A DNA stretch of 64,000 bases, from the NCBI RefSeq assembly GCF_000515335.1, contig NZ_KI911563.1:2812045-2876044 (forward strand), written 5' to 3'. The first letter of the stretch is position 1; each line of letters starts with the position of its first letter. The DNA comes from Cohnella panacarvi Gsoil 349. Its GTDB lineage: Bacteria; Bacillota; Bacilli; Paenibacillales; Paenibacillaceae. The notes under the pieces were generated by a model. It saw only the letters and a list, made by a program, of their open reading frames with translations. It did no database searches and had not been told where the DNA came from. Of this stretch, positions 51,345 through 59,447 are shown in pieces. The position numbers and the translations under genes were made by a program.

Positions 51345-52322
51345 CTATCCCTCCCGCACGTTCACCAGAAATTGCTCAAGCGCCAATTGCGGAGGCACGT
51401 GAGCCTTTATTCTTCTTGCCGCCATGAGCGCGGATTCCATCGCCGATACCCATCCGTCGATCGTCCGGGACCAGGCCGTCTTCGCGATCCAATCCCCTTG
51501 ATCCGGGAACACCATCAACTGCTGGCGTCCGGTCATGGCGTATATCATATCCCTATACCACAGTGCCATCAACTGCAGCAAGATTTCGACATGTTCCGAG
51601 AGATCCGTCTTAAACACCTGCTGCTGCGCTTGTAGCAGATTCGCAGAGAACCGGGACGGATGCTCCTTCCCTAATTGTATCACTACGTTTCGAATTTCTG
51701 CAAACCAATTCTCTTCTACCAATTTTCGACTCGCCGCTAATCCGGAAGCTAAATTCACGGCAGCGCGCGACAACAGAGGCGGTTTGCCTTCCGCGACGAG
51801 AGCCGCTTCCAACGCTTCCCGGTCCCCGGACGTGAAAGCGACCAATTGGGAACGGGATACGATGGTCGGCAGTACCGCTTGGGCGCTCGGCGCGAGCAAG
51901 ATCGCGACCACTGGAGCAGGCGGTTCTTCGAGAAATTTCAGCAGGCTGTTCGCAGCCTGTGTCGTCATGGTTTCCGAAGCTTCGATCATATAAACTTTAT
52001 ACCCCGCTCCGGCGCTCCGATACGACAATTCGCGCTGCAAGGCGCGAATTTGCTCGATCTTTACGGTTGCGCCGTCCGGGGCTATCACATGCAAATCCGG
52101 ATGGTTGCCATGCATGACCTTGCGGCAAGACAAGCATTCCCCGCAAGCGTCCGCACCGCCGCGCTCGCAGAAGATCGCTTGGGCGAAGGCTTGCGCCATC
52201 TCTCGGCGGCCGGAGCCGCTCGGTCCCGCGAACAGGTACGCATGGGCGATCTTGCGGGTGGTTAGCGCGCTGCGCAAGATCGACTTCACGCGCTCCTGTC
52301 CGAGTATTTGCTCAAAGCCCAT
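51345..52322 (-). CDS. holB: DNA polymerase III subunit delta'
   Basis: 325 residues from the ATG at 52322 (GGAGGAG upstream). MGFEQILGQERVKSILRSAL, Walker A region FAGPSGSGRREMAQAFA, a four-cysteine Zn module (CERGGADACGECLSCRKV) and NSLLKFLEEPPAPVVAIL. The Walker A lysine is replaced by Arg, in keeping with the ATPase-inactive delta' subunit. Clamp-loader component. Confidence 0.96.
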   Translation of the reverse strand: MGFEQILGQERVKSILRSALTTRKIAHAYLFAGPSGSGRREMAQAFAQAIFCERGGADACGECLSCRKVMHGNHPDLHVIAPDGATVKIEQIRALQRELSYRSAGAGYKVYMIEASETMTTQAANSLLKFLEEPPAPVVAILLAPSAQAVLPTIVSRSQLVAFTSGDREALEAALVAEGKPPLLSRAAVNLASGLAASRKLVEENWFAEIRNVVIQLGKEHPSRFSANLLQAQQQVFKTDLSEHVEILLQLMALWYRDMIYAMTGRQQLMVFPDQGDWIAKTAWSRTIDGWVSAMESALMAARRIKAHVPPQLALEQFLVNVREG

Positions 52323-52370
52323 GCTTAGAACTCCTCCGCGATGACCGTTCATCTATGACCGGCCCATCGC

Positions 52371-52817
52371 CTAAAATGCCAAATTGATCAAGATGCCGCG
52401 AATTTCGCCGACTTTATTCAGCAGATCCAAGCGGCCTTCTTCCGTTACCAGTAGCTCTTCGCCCATCGCCACGAGCATCGCGTCCACTTCCTCGAGAAGC
52501 TTGTAACGCTTGCTTCGGCCGCGGCGATCCCAGCCGCGCGTATCCTTTAATCCGACTCCGCGCTTAACGGTATCCTCTAGGAACGACTTTACCATCTGAC
52601 GGTAAAGCACAAGCTCGCGAACCGTCATCGACCGGGCCAGCCGGTCTCCTTGCAGACGAATGTCCTCGAGCTTGCGCTGCAATTCTTCTTGCGTACGCTG
52701 TTCGTCTTGGTGCTGCAACAAATCCCCGAAGCTTTGCATCTGCGGCGGGCGGTTGGCTAATTCGCCCCGGGGTACAGCCTTATTAATTAACGGATAGCCC
52801 GGCGATTGAATCTTCAT
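52371..52817 (-). CDS. yaaR: YaaR family protein (DUF327)
   Basis: 148 residues, mostly helical: QSFGDLLQHQDEQRTQEELQ, LVLYRQMVKSFLEDTVKRGV, DRRGRSKRYKLLEEVDAMLV. DUF327 (PF03885). Function unknown; invariably between darA and holB in Bacillales. Close spacing suggests cotranscription. Confidence 0.93.
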   Translation of the reverse strand: MKIQSPGYPLINKAVPRGELANRPPQMQSFGDLLQHQDEQRTQEELQRKLEDIRLQGDRLARSMTVRELVLYRQMVKSFLEDTVKRGVGLKDTRGWDRRGRSKRYKLLEEVDAMLVAMGEELLVTEEGRLDLLNKVGEIRGILINLAF

Positions 52818-52839
52818 GCGTGTTCACCATCCCGCTTCA

Positions 52840-53172
<333 letters not shown>

Positions 53173-53250
53173 TCAGGCCCTCCTCGGTTCGTAATGGGGT
53201 CTGTCTCTACCTAATTATAAATTGGACATCCAACGTGCAAAATCCTCTTT

Positions 53251-53895
53251 TTACGATCCTTTTAGGCTAAGTTTTGCTTCGATAATCTTCCATGCCTCTA
53301 GGGCTAACGCCTCTGGAGTCTGCGACGCGTCGAGCACAAAAATCCGATTCGGAAACCTGGCGGCAACCTGAAGGTAACCTTCGCGTACTTTTTGGTGGAA
53401 GTCTATTTTCTCCAGGTCAAGCCGATTGACTTCTCTCGAGCTGTTCGCATGGATTCTGGACATTGCCACCACCGGATCAATATCCAGATATAAAGTGACG
53501 TCCGGCATATATCCATCTGTAGCAAAACGATTGATTTCCCAAACTTCGTCCATTCCTAATCCCCGCGCATAACCTTGATAGGCGAGGCTACTATCGACGA
53601 AACGGTCGCAAATGACAATCTTTTTGCTTTCTATAGCTGGTTTTACGATTTCCATTAAGTGCTGACGACGGGCAGCGGCATAGAGTAATGCTTCCGTTCT
53701 GGGGTCCATCCGCGTGTTTTTCCGATCTAATATAACCGATCGTATTGCTTCTGCAATGGGGCTGCCGCCGGGCTCTCGAGTCGGCACCGTTCTTTGCTGA
53801 GCGTGAATGTATATTTGTTCATTCAATCTGGAAATAAGCGTTGTTTTCCCCGCGCCATCTCCGCCTTCTATTGTAATGAATATCCCTTTAGACAA
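53251..53895 (-). CDS. tmk: Thymidylate kinase
   Basis: 214 residues: P-loop IEGGDGAGKTTLISRLNEQI, catalytic DR motif VICDRFVDSSLAYQGYARGL, REPGGSPIAEAIR. dTMP to dTDP. Its place between the membrane protein and darA is the usual yaaO-tmk-yaaQ order with one extra gene inserted. Confidence 0.97.
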   Translation of the reverse strand: MSKGIFITIEGGDGAGKTTLISRLNEQIYIHAQQRTVPTREPGGSPIAEAIRSVILDRKNTRMDPRTEALLYAAARRQHLMEIVKPAIESKKIVICDRFVDSSLAYQGYARGLGMDEVWEINRFATDGYMPDVTLYLDIDPVVAMSRIHANSSREVNRLDLEKIDFHQKVREGYLQVAARFPNRIFVLDASQTPEALALEAWKIIEAKLSLKGS

Positions 53896-53913
53896 TGATA
53901 CGGCTCCCTCCGA

Positions 53914-55368
53914 CTATGCCTTCCTGCCCTCGCGGAACATAAACTTCGTTACGAAATAAGTCATTGAAACAACGATGCTTACCACCATCATATCAAAGCA
54001 GACATTAAACATAAACAAATGCTTGCCCATGTCGGCCTCGCCGTCGCCGATAATCGCTACGAACACCGCGAATGCGCCAGCTATGCCTATAATCGCCATC
54101 GTTTCCAAGCCTAACCGCAACCTTCGCGAAGCCGTATGCAGCCAGATCCACGCGAGCGCGAGATAATAGAACGCATAGAACATGAGGAATATACCCAGTG
54201 TATGCGGCATCTTCTTCACCTTCCACTGGCTCCACGCGCTGTAGGCGTGCGATACCGCGCCCCTCGGCTTCTGAGCCGATTGATCATAGTTGCCTAAGTA
54301 GAGGGGGCGTATGTAAACCCCGTTAGATGCCGCTACTTCTAGCTTCTGTATGAATCGCGATGGATGACGCAAATAGTACATCGCAATGTCTTTATGACTC
54401 AGTTTCTCCAACACTTCCCGGTGCAAGACCGGGTCCGATTGCGGAATCACGGTATTCTTCTGAAAATAGTTCGTGCCTGCCAGCCCCGCGTATTTGTCCG
54501 GAATTCCGAGCTCTTCCATGTCGGATGCGACATCCGGAGAACTTTTCAACACGCCGAAAAAAATAGACTGGTACAGGTTCGTATGCTTGAGCCGATCCGG
54601 GGCGACAACGATCATCAGCGCGGAGCAGACGACCAACACGATTACCCCCGTCCATGCCTGCTTGCGCCATGTCCGATCTTCGCGCAGCTTCAGCATCCGC
54701 CAGGCCAGCAAAGCGAAGGCGAAGCCTAGCGGCGCGTTCTGAATTTTCGAGGTGGCCAGCGCTAACGCTGCGCAGATGAAGATCGCCAGCATCGCGCCGC
54801 TCGGCCTGTCCGACGCCAGAAGGACTAACGCCGCGCCAACCGTCAGCAGTGTCGCAATGAGCGCATAAGGCTCGCCGAAGAACGACTGAAAATAAACGAT
54901 GTAGCCGATATCTCCAAAGACGAATACAAGGCAAGCCGCCAATGCCGCGGACACCGCGAGCGTTGCCTTGCGGTTGGCGACTTTGGGCGATGATCGAATC
55001 AACAGTACGATAGCCCAAATATACAGCGCGGCATAGCAACATCCAAGTACCCGCATATCGAAGTGATCCAGACTGACGATTCTGCCTAGCCACCCGGCAA
55101 TCGCGACGAGCAGGACATGGGTCGAGAAGTAGCCGCCCAGCATATAGTCTCCGTAACCGTAGTATTGATGCGAGAAGCCGAAATAGCGGCCATCATACGA
55201 CTCGTTCGGATCAAGCGGCGCGATCCCCGCTCCGACCATCACGCGAGCGAAATCGCCGCTGTCCGCCAAGCCCAGCACCGGCGGGATCATCAACAGCCAT
55301 AAGATAAGCACGGCTGAACCGACTGCCGCGATCCAAGCCGCGATCGTTCGAACGTCCCGAGCTTTCAT
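53914..55368 (-). CDS. Polytopic membrane protein, GT-C glycosyltransferase-like
   Basis: 484 residues with about ten membrane helices. A first long outer loop after helix 1 contains LADSGDFARVMVGAGIAPLD and YDGRYFGFSHQYYGYGDYML, acidic/aromatic motifs of the kind found in GT-C lipid-linked glycosyltransferases. A second loop holds GTNYFQKNTVIPQSDPVLHR. Likely acts on a polyprenyl-linked sugar at the outer face, but family and substrate are not certain. The gene lies 18 bp before tmk and 3 bp after the decarboxylase, so probably one operon. Not present at this spot in B. subtilis. Confidence 0.75.
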   Translation of the reverse strand: MKARDVRTIAAWIAAVGSAVLILWLLMIPPVLGLADSGDFARVMVGAGIAPLDPNESYDGRYFGFSHQYYGYGDYMLGGYFSTHVLLVAIAGWLGRIVSLDHFDMRVLGCCYAALYIWAIVLLIRSSPKVANRKATLAVSAALAACLVFVFGDIGYIVYFQSFFGEPYALIATLLTVGAALVLLASDRPSGAMLAIFICAALALATSKIQNAPLGFAFALLAWRMLKLREDRTWRKQAWTGVIVLVVCSALMIVVAPDRLKHTNLYQSIFFGVLKSSPDVASDMEELGIPDKYAGLAGTNYFQKNTVIPQSDPVLHREVLEKLSHKDIAMYYLRHPSRFIQKLEVAASNGVYIRPLYLGNYDQSAQKPRGAVSHAYSAWSQWKVKKMPHTLGIFLMFYAFYYLALAWIWLHTASRRLRLGLETMAIIGIAGAFAVFVAIIGDGEADMGKHLFMFNVCFDMMVVSIVVSMTYFVTKFMFREGRKA

Positions 55369-55371
55369 TGC

Positions 55372-56841
55372 TTACTCTCCTTGCACGACGATATGCTCCA
55401 AGGCGGCATCGAGCGCTCCTTGAATCTGCGCGCCGCTCGAACGCCATCTTAGGAGCTCGATAATCGTATTCTTCGTGATCGTCTCGCCGGGGTAGAGAAC
55501 GGGAATGCCCGGCGGATAAGGAATCACCCATTCCCCCGCAATAAGACCTTCGCTAGCCTCGAGTCGAACCGACTTGGCCGACAGTCGTCCGCGACGAAAC
55601 GTAACCGGCTGCGGAACACCGCTCGCAGGTTGTGTCTCGCCCGTCTCCCCCGAAGTTTGCCTTGTCGGCATCGGCTTCAAGTCTCTTATCCGATTCGAGA
55701 TATCGCGCAGCGCTTCCAGCAGCGCCTCTCCGTCCGTCTTGCGATTCCCGGGGCCGAACGCCAGCACCGTATAACGGTCGTCGGCCATCTCGGCCATGCA
55801 ATTTCGCTTGGCGAGCTCGCCCTGAAGCTCCGAACCGCTTAGCTTGCCGTCCTGATCGAACAATACAAGCTTCAACGGATCGTACCGGAGCGAGTCGCTG
55901 GCGAAGCCGCCGTTACCGACAGCGCGGAACGGCGTCTCTTCCAGTCTATCCGCAACGACATGCACCGCCTCAAGCGCCGGTTCGAAAGCTGCCGCACCGC
56001 TTGTATGAAGCTGCCGGCGCGCTAAATCGAGCGAGGCAAGGATCGGGAATGACGGGCTCGAGCTTTGCACCATTCGCAGCGCCTGCTTAATCGCCTCGCG
56101 ATCGACAATGTCGCCCTGCATATGCAGCATCGCCCCCATCGTCATAGCCGACAGCATCTTGTGCGTCGATTGAACGACGACGTCTGCACCCGCACGCAGC
56201 GCGGATTCGGGAAACGCCGGATGAAAGCCAAAGTGAGCCCCGTGCGCTTCATCGATTAAGACCGGAACGCCCCGCTCGTGCGCGAGCCGAACGATCCGAT
56301 CAAGGGACGACACCATTCCATAATAATTGGGCGTAGATAAGATGAGGCCTCTCGCTTCCGGATAACGCTGCAATGCAGTCTCGATACTGCTCTCCGGAGG
56401 GATTACGGCGAGTCCTGACAAGGAATCGAGCTGCGGTGCGAGCATAACGGCTCGTGCTCCCGCCAGCATAAGGCCATGAACGATCGACTTATGTACGTTG
56501 CGTTGAACGATATAGAGATCTCCCGGACTGCCGGTTCCGAGGATCATCGCCATATTCCCCGACGTGCTCCCCCCGACGAGGAAGCTTGTCTCCTCCGCAC
56601 CGAAGCATTGCGCGGCCAGCCGCTGCGCCTCGGCCAAAGGCCCTTGCGGATGATGAAGATCGTCCGTATCCGCGAGCTCCGTCACGTCGAGCGGCAGCAG
56701 CGCGCGATAGAACGCCGCGGACCCCGGATCGTAACTTTCCTCTTGTTGCTTGTGTCCCGGCACGTGAAAAGAATGCGCGCGAAGTCCGGCGTGCGCGGCC
56801 AAAGCTTCGTATAACGGCGCTTGACGCTGATCTATAGGCAT
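55372..56841 (-). CDS. Orn/Lys/Arg decarboxylase-family PLP enzyme (YaaO-like)
   Basis: 489 residues. Aminotransferase-fold domain with the PLP lysine in VVQSTHKMLSAMTMGAMLHM, upstream DEAHGAHFGF and FLVGGSTSGNMAMILGTGSP, and a C-terminal Orn/Lys/Arg decarboxylase domain (PYPPGIPVLYPGETITKN). Decarboxylates arginine or lysine to polyamine precursors; specificity cannot be fixed from sequence (B. subtilis SpeA is an arginine decarboxylase, YaaO is uncharacterised). Adjacent to gin as expected for yaaO. Confidence 0.93.
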   Translation of the reverse strand: MPIDQRQAPLYEALAAHAGLRAHSFHVPGHKQQEESYDPGSAAFYRALLPLDVTELADTDDLHHPQGPLAEAQRLAAQCFGAEETSFLVGGSTSGNMAMILGTGSPGDLYIVQRNVHKSIVHGLMLAGARAVMLAPQLDSLSGLAVIPPESSIETALQRYPEARGLILSTPNYYGMVSSLDRIVRLAHERGVPVLIDEAHGAHFGFHPAFPESALRAGADVVVQSTHKMLSAMTMGAMLHMQGDIVDREAIKQALRMVQSSSPSFPILASLDLARRQLHTSGAAAFEPALEAVHVVADRLEETPFRAVGNGGFASDSLRYDPLKLVLFDQDGKLSGSELQGELAKRNCMAEMADDRYTVLAFGPGNRKTDGEALLEALRDISNRIRDLKPMPTRQTSGETGETQPASGVPQPVTFRRGRLSAKSVRLEASEGLIAGEWVIPYPPGIPVLYPGETITKNTIIELLRWRSSGAQIQGALDAALEHIVVQGE

Positions 56842-56902
56842 GATGGTTACTCCTCATTATTTACCATTTTTCCATTGTATCAACTAGGGAGCCGCAATAA
56901 AA

Positions 56903-56937
56903 GAAGCGTCAACGCCATTCTAAGGCGCTAACGCTTC
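56903..56937 (-). terminator. Terminator after gin
   Basis: Minus strand GAAGCGTTAGCGCC-(loop)-GGCGTTGACGCTTC then TTTTATTG. Confidence 0.85.
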
Positions 56938-56948
56938 CGTACGTTCGA

Positions 56949-57134
56949 TCATGCATGAAACTTAACCCATAATTGCCGCATTTGCTTAACGAAGAACGGA
57001 TACTTATCGTCTTCCACGTTCGTCCGGACTATCGTCGATTCGCAAGAGTTACAGATGAATTCCGTTACGATCGTAATGCCTTCTTCCTTCGGCTCCCCGC
57101 AGACGATGCATGTTTTTCGCGTGCTCTCTTCCAT
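56949..57134 (-). CDS. csfB: Sigma-G inhibitor Gin (CsfB)
   Basis: 61 residues with two CxxC Zn knuckles: KTCIVCGEPKEEGITIVTEF and ICNSCESTIVRTNVEDDKYP. Gin is made early in the forespore and blocks sigma-G (and sigma-E) until engulfment. Head of the gin-yaaO-tmk region, in the B. subtilis order. The region upstream to 57299 holds no other gene. Confidence 0.95.
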   Translation of the reverse strand: MEESTRKTCIVCGEPKEEGITIVTEFICNSCESTIVRTNVEDDKYPFFVKQMRQLWVKFHA

Positions 57135-57299
57135 AACACACCCCTGCCTTTTCTAGTGATGCCTTACAGTCTTCCCCTAAGTCTATGAAAAAATACGCAT
57201 TCATAGCGGAGAATCGGTTAAACCCTAACATTCAATCCGCGATAGACCGATACTAAGGTTACAGAAGCTGTCATGTTGCACGGCAAGGAGGCTCATGGC

Positions 57300-57833
57300 T
57301 TGAATTCGCCTACGAACGCTGCGAAGACCGATGCTACTTTCTATCATTATAAGCTTATCCGAAGAATCTCGCTTAGACCCGAGAGGAAATATAGTTACAT
57401 GGCTACCGCTTTGCTCGTCCCGGCGGCGTTATTCGGCGTGTATGGCCTGCTTGGACTACTCTTGTCGGTCATAGCGGCTATCCTGATGATGCTCGTCCAT
57501 GCGGTAGTGCTGCGGTTCACGCTGCGACGCGTCGATAAATTCTCGGAGAGAAGATGGACGATACGGCGAGATTGGCCTTGGATCGGACCGTTGCCGATTC
57601 TCGATACCCGCCTTTCCCTGTTCCGCAGGCTTCACTTTCACCTCATGCTTGTGGGCTGCTGCGTGACCGGGTTGTTCTATCCGTGGGCGCATGCTTCGCT
57701 CGTGATCGCGATGTTATACTGGCACCTGTGGCTGCTAACGCCGAGGTTCCGGCTGCTGATCTCGTTAAGACGTGAGAAGGGCGCCGGCATCATTCGACTC
57801 GCCTCCGATGAAGTATCGTATTATCATCAATAG
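57300..57833 (+). CDS. Predicted membrane protein of unknown function
   Basis: 177 residues from a TTG at 57300, chosen because AAGGAGG lies eight bases upstream; an in-frame ATG at 57273 has no site. A hydrophilic start (FYHYKLIRRISLRPERKYSY) is followed by paired hydrophobic helices (MATALLVPAALFGVYGLLGL, LVHAVVLRF), a WTIRRDWPWIGPLPILDTRL loop, and two more helices around GCCVTGLFYPWAHASLVIAM. No family recognised. It ends before a strong terminator. Confidence 0.7.
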   Translation: MNSPTNAAKTDATFYHYKLIRRISLRPERKYSYMATALLVPAALFGVYGLLGLLLSVIAAILMMLVHAVVLRFTLRRVDKFSERRWTIRRDWPWIGPLPILDTRLSLFRRLHFHLMLVGCCVTGLFYPWAHASLVIAMLYWHLWLLTPRFRLLISLRREKGAGIIRLASDEVSYYHQ

Positions 57834-57853
57834 CAACGTAACGCTTAACTCTT

Positions 57854-57914
57854 ATCCCCTAGCGAGTAAACGGTGTGAACAAACACGCCATGGTTTACTT
57901 GCAGGGGATTTTTT
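57854..57914 (+). terminator. Terminator after the membrane-protein gene
   Basis: ATCCCCTAGCGAGTAAAC and GTTTACTTGCAGGGGAT pair over about 17 bp around a 21-nt loop, then TTTTTTATGG. It isolates the peptide locus that follows. The gap 57915-58049 should contain that locus's promoter; no clear -35/-10 pair was found. Confidence 0.88.
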
Positions 57915-58049
57915 ATGGACGAAAAAATGTAAAAATTTATATAAAATGATTATTTAGTCTCTTTTTCTACTAGATGGGTTAAATATAAGATTAGATCGTT
58001 GTTAGCCATTAGGCGTGCAACCGAATGGATAAGATGGGAGGTATATTTA

Positions 58050-58148
58050 ATGAAAAAGATTACCGTTGCCAAAACCGAAGCCGTTAAGCTGACGCGTAAG
58101 GCTTTGGGTCTGTATGTTCCGGATTCGTGCGACATTCAGATTAAGTAG
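58050..58148 (+). CDS. Putative 32-residue peptide precursor (RiPP or signal)
   Basis: 32 codons: MKKITVAKTEAVKLTRKALG followed by LYVPDSCDIQIK. GGGAGG lies nine bases before the ATG. The Lys-rich front with the pattern IxVxKxExVKLT looks like a leader read by an RRE domain, and the short tail with a single Cys and Pro-Asp could be the core; this division is inference. It is followed by a strong RNA hairpin (58156-58195) and then, on the same strand, by a gene for an RRE-like domain fused to a membrane metalloprotease. No family recognised. Confidence 0.75.
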   Translation: MKKITVAKTEAVKLTRKALGLYVPDSCDIQIK

Positions 58149-58155
58149 TTCTTAG

Positions 58156-58195
58156 ATGGAAGGAATGGGGCGGTCTTCCGCCTCGTTTCTTCCAT
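58156..58195 (+). promoter_or_regulatory. RNA hairpin between peptide and protease genes
   Basis: ATGGAAGGAATGGGGCGG and CCGCCTCGTTTCTTCCAT pair around TCTT with a few mismatches. What follows (TCTATATG) is not a U-run, so it is more likely a stabiliser or partial attenuator that raises peptide over enzyme levels. Confidence 0.7.
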
Positions 58196-58238
58196 TCTAT
58201 ATGCCCAGCACCTGCTGATGCGTACAGGAGGATCGTCA

Positions 58239-59429
58239 ATGGACAATGACCGCATACTCGTCCTGCATCCTTTGACCTTTCTCGAGGAGGATGAAGGCGT
58301 TAGCATAGGTCGTTATGGAACCGATACGTTTGCCGTATTTCCCGAGGAAGGAGCGGAGATCGTTCGGAGACTTCAAGAAGGCAAGACCGTTTCGGAGGTT
58401 TGCGAGTGGTACGAGCGCACCTACAACGATCAGTTGGATATAGAAGATTTCATAGATACATTGCGGGAGCTTTCGTTTATTAAAGAGCAGACGCAAGAGG
58501 CCGATGCCGAGGTGCCTCCGTTCATTAAAGGACAAACTTGGGGGCGGCGTCTGTTCATGCCGCAGGCGTATGCAGTGTATCTGCTTATCCTCGCCGGAGC
58601 CGCATGGATGATGATATCCGAGCCGTCTCTTCAGCCGGCTAGAGAGCAGCTTTATTTTTCGAGTTATTCAACGGTCGTTATGATCGGGCTTTTTGTAGGC
58701 CAACTTCCCTCGGTGCTCATCCACGAAGGGATGCATCTGGCGGCCGGGCGCCGTTTGGGACTACCCTCCAAGCTAAGCGTCGGTCGTAGAATGTATTTCA
58801 TTGTCTTCGAAAGCTCCATGCCCGGCATTTGGGGAGTGCCGAAAAATCGCAGATACTTGCCCTTTCTATCGGGGATGCTCGGGGATGCACTCTTCTACTC
58901 CTTCTGTATCCTCATTGCAGGATGGCTGCTTCGTAGCGAAGGCAGCGCGATTTGGGCTTCTTTTTTCACCGCGCTGGCCTATTCGACGATCCTTCAATTT
59001 GCCTGGCAATTTTATTTCTACTTGCAGACCGATATTTATTTCGTAATCGTCAATTATTTAGGTTGCAAAAATTTGCAGAAGACATCTCGCGCATGGCTTC
59101 GCAATATCTGGTTGACCATCATCCGAGCCGGCGATAAGAAAATCGATATGTCGGAATTCACGGATCGAGATCGGCAGGTCGCCAAGTGGTACGCGTTCAT
59201 CTATGCCGGGGGATGGATATTCATGGTGTTTATGTTGTTTCTCATTTTCCCGGTGTTGCAGGACTTAATGAGCAATGTCTTCCGCCAATTATTCTACGGA
59301 ACAGGCGAACGCTTCTGGGATTCGATAGTCTTCCTGTCGCTCACCTTGATTCAATTCGGGATCGCTGCGTACATATACGGACAAGAAATTAGACGCCGCA
59401 GGGCATCCAAGCGTGCGGCAAACGTTTAA
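58239..59429 (+). CDS. RRE (PqqD-like) domain fused to membrane zinc metalloprotease
   Basis: 396 residues from the ATG at 58239 (AGGAGGA six bases upstream; an earlier ATG rejected). Residues 1-85 fit a PqqD-like peptide-recognition fold (VSIGRYGTDTFAVFPEEGAE, IVRRLQEGKTVSEVCEWYER, DFIDTLRELSFIKE). Then about six to eight membrane helices, the second or third carrying PSVLIHEGMHLAAGRRLGLP, an HExxH zinc motif of M50/site-2-like proteases; a later GMLGDALFYS could give the third ligand. Such fusions process modified peptides (compare YydH). Its place right after a 32-aa peptide gene suggests that peptide is the substrate. Confidence 0.85.
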   Translation: MDNDRILVLHPLTFLEEDEGVSIGRYGTDTFAVFPEEGAEIVRRLQEGKTVSEVCEWYERTYNDQLDIEDFIDTLRELSFIKEQTQEADAEVPPFIKGQTWGRRLFMPQAYAVYLLILAGAAWMMISEPSLQPAREQLYFSSYSTVVMIGLFVGQLPSVLIHEGMHLAAGRRLGLPSKLSVGRRMYFIVFESSMPGIWGVPKNRRYLPFLSGMLGDALFYSFCILIAGWLLRSEGSAIWASFFTALAYSTILQFAWQFYFYLQTDIYFVIVNYLGCKNLQKTSRAWLRNIWLTIIRAGDKKIDMSEFTDRDRQVAKWYAFIYAGGWIFMVFMLFLIFPVLQDLMSNVFRQLFYGTGERFWDSIVFLSLTLIQFGIAAYIYGQEIRRRRASKRAANV

Positions 59430-59447
59430 AGCGAAATGGGGGTTTGA

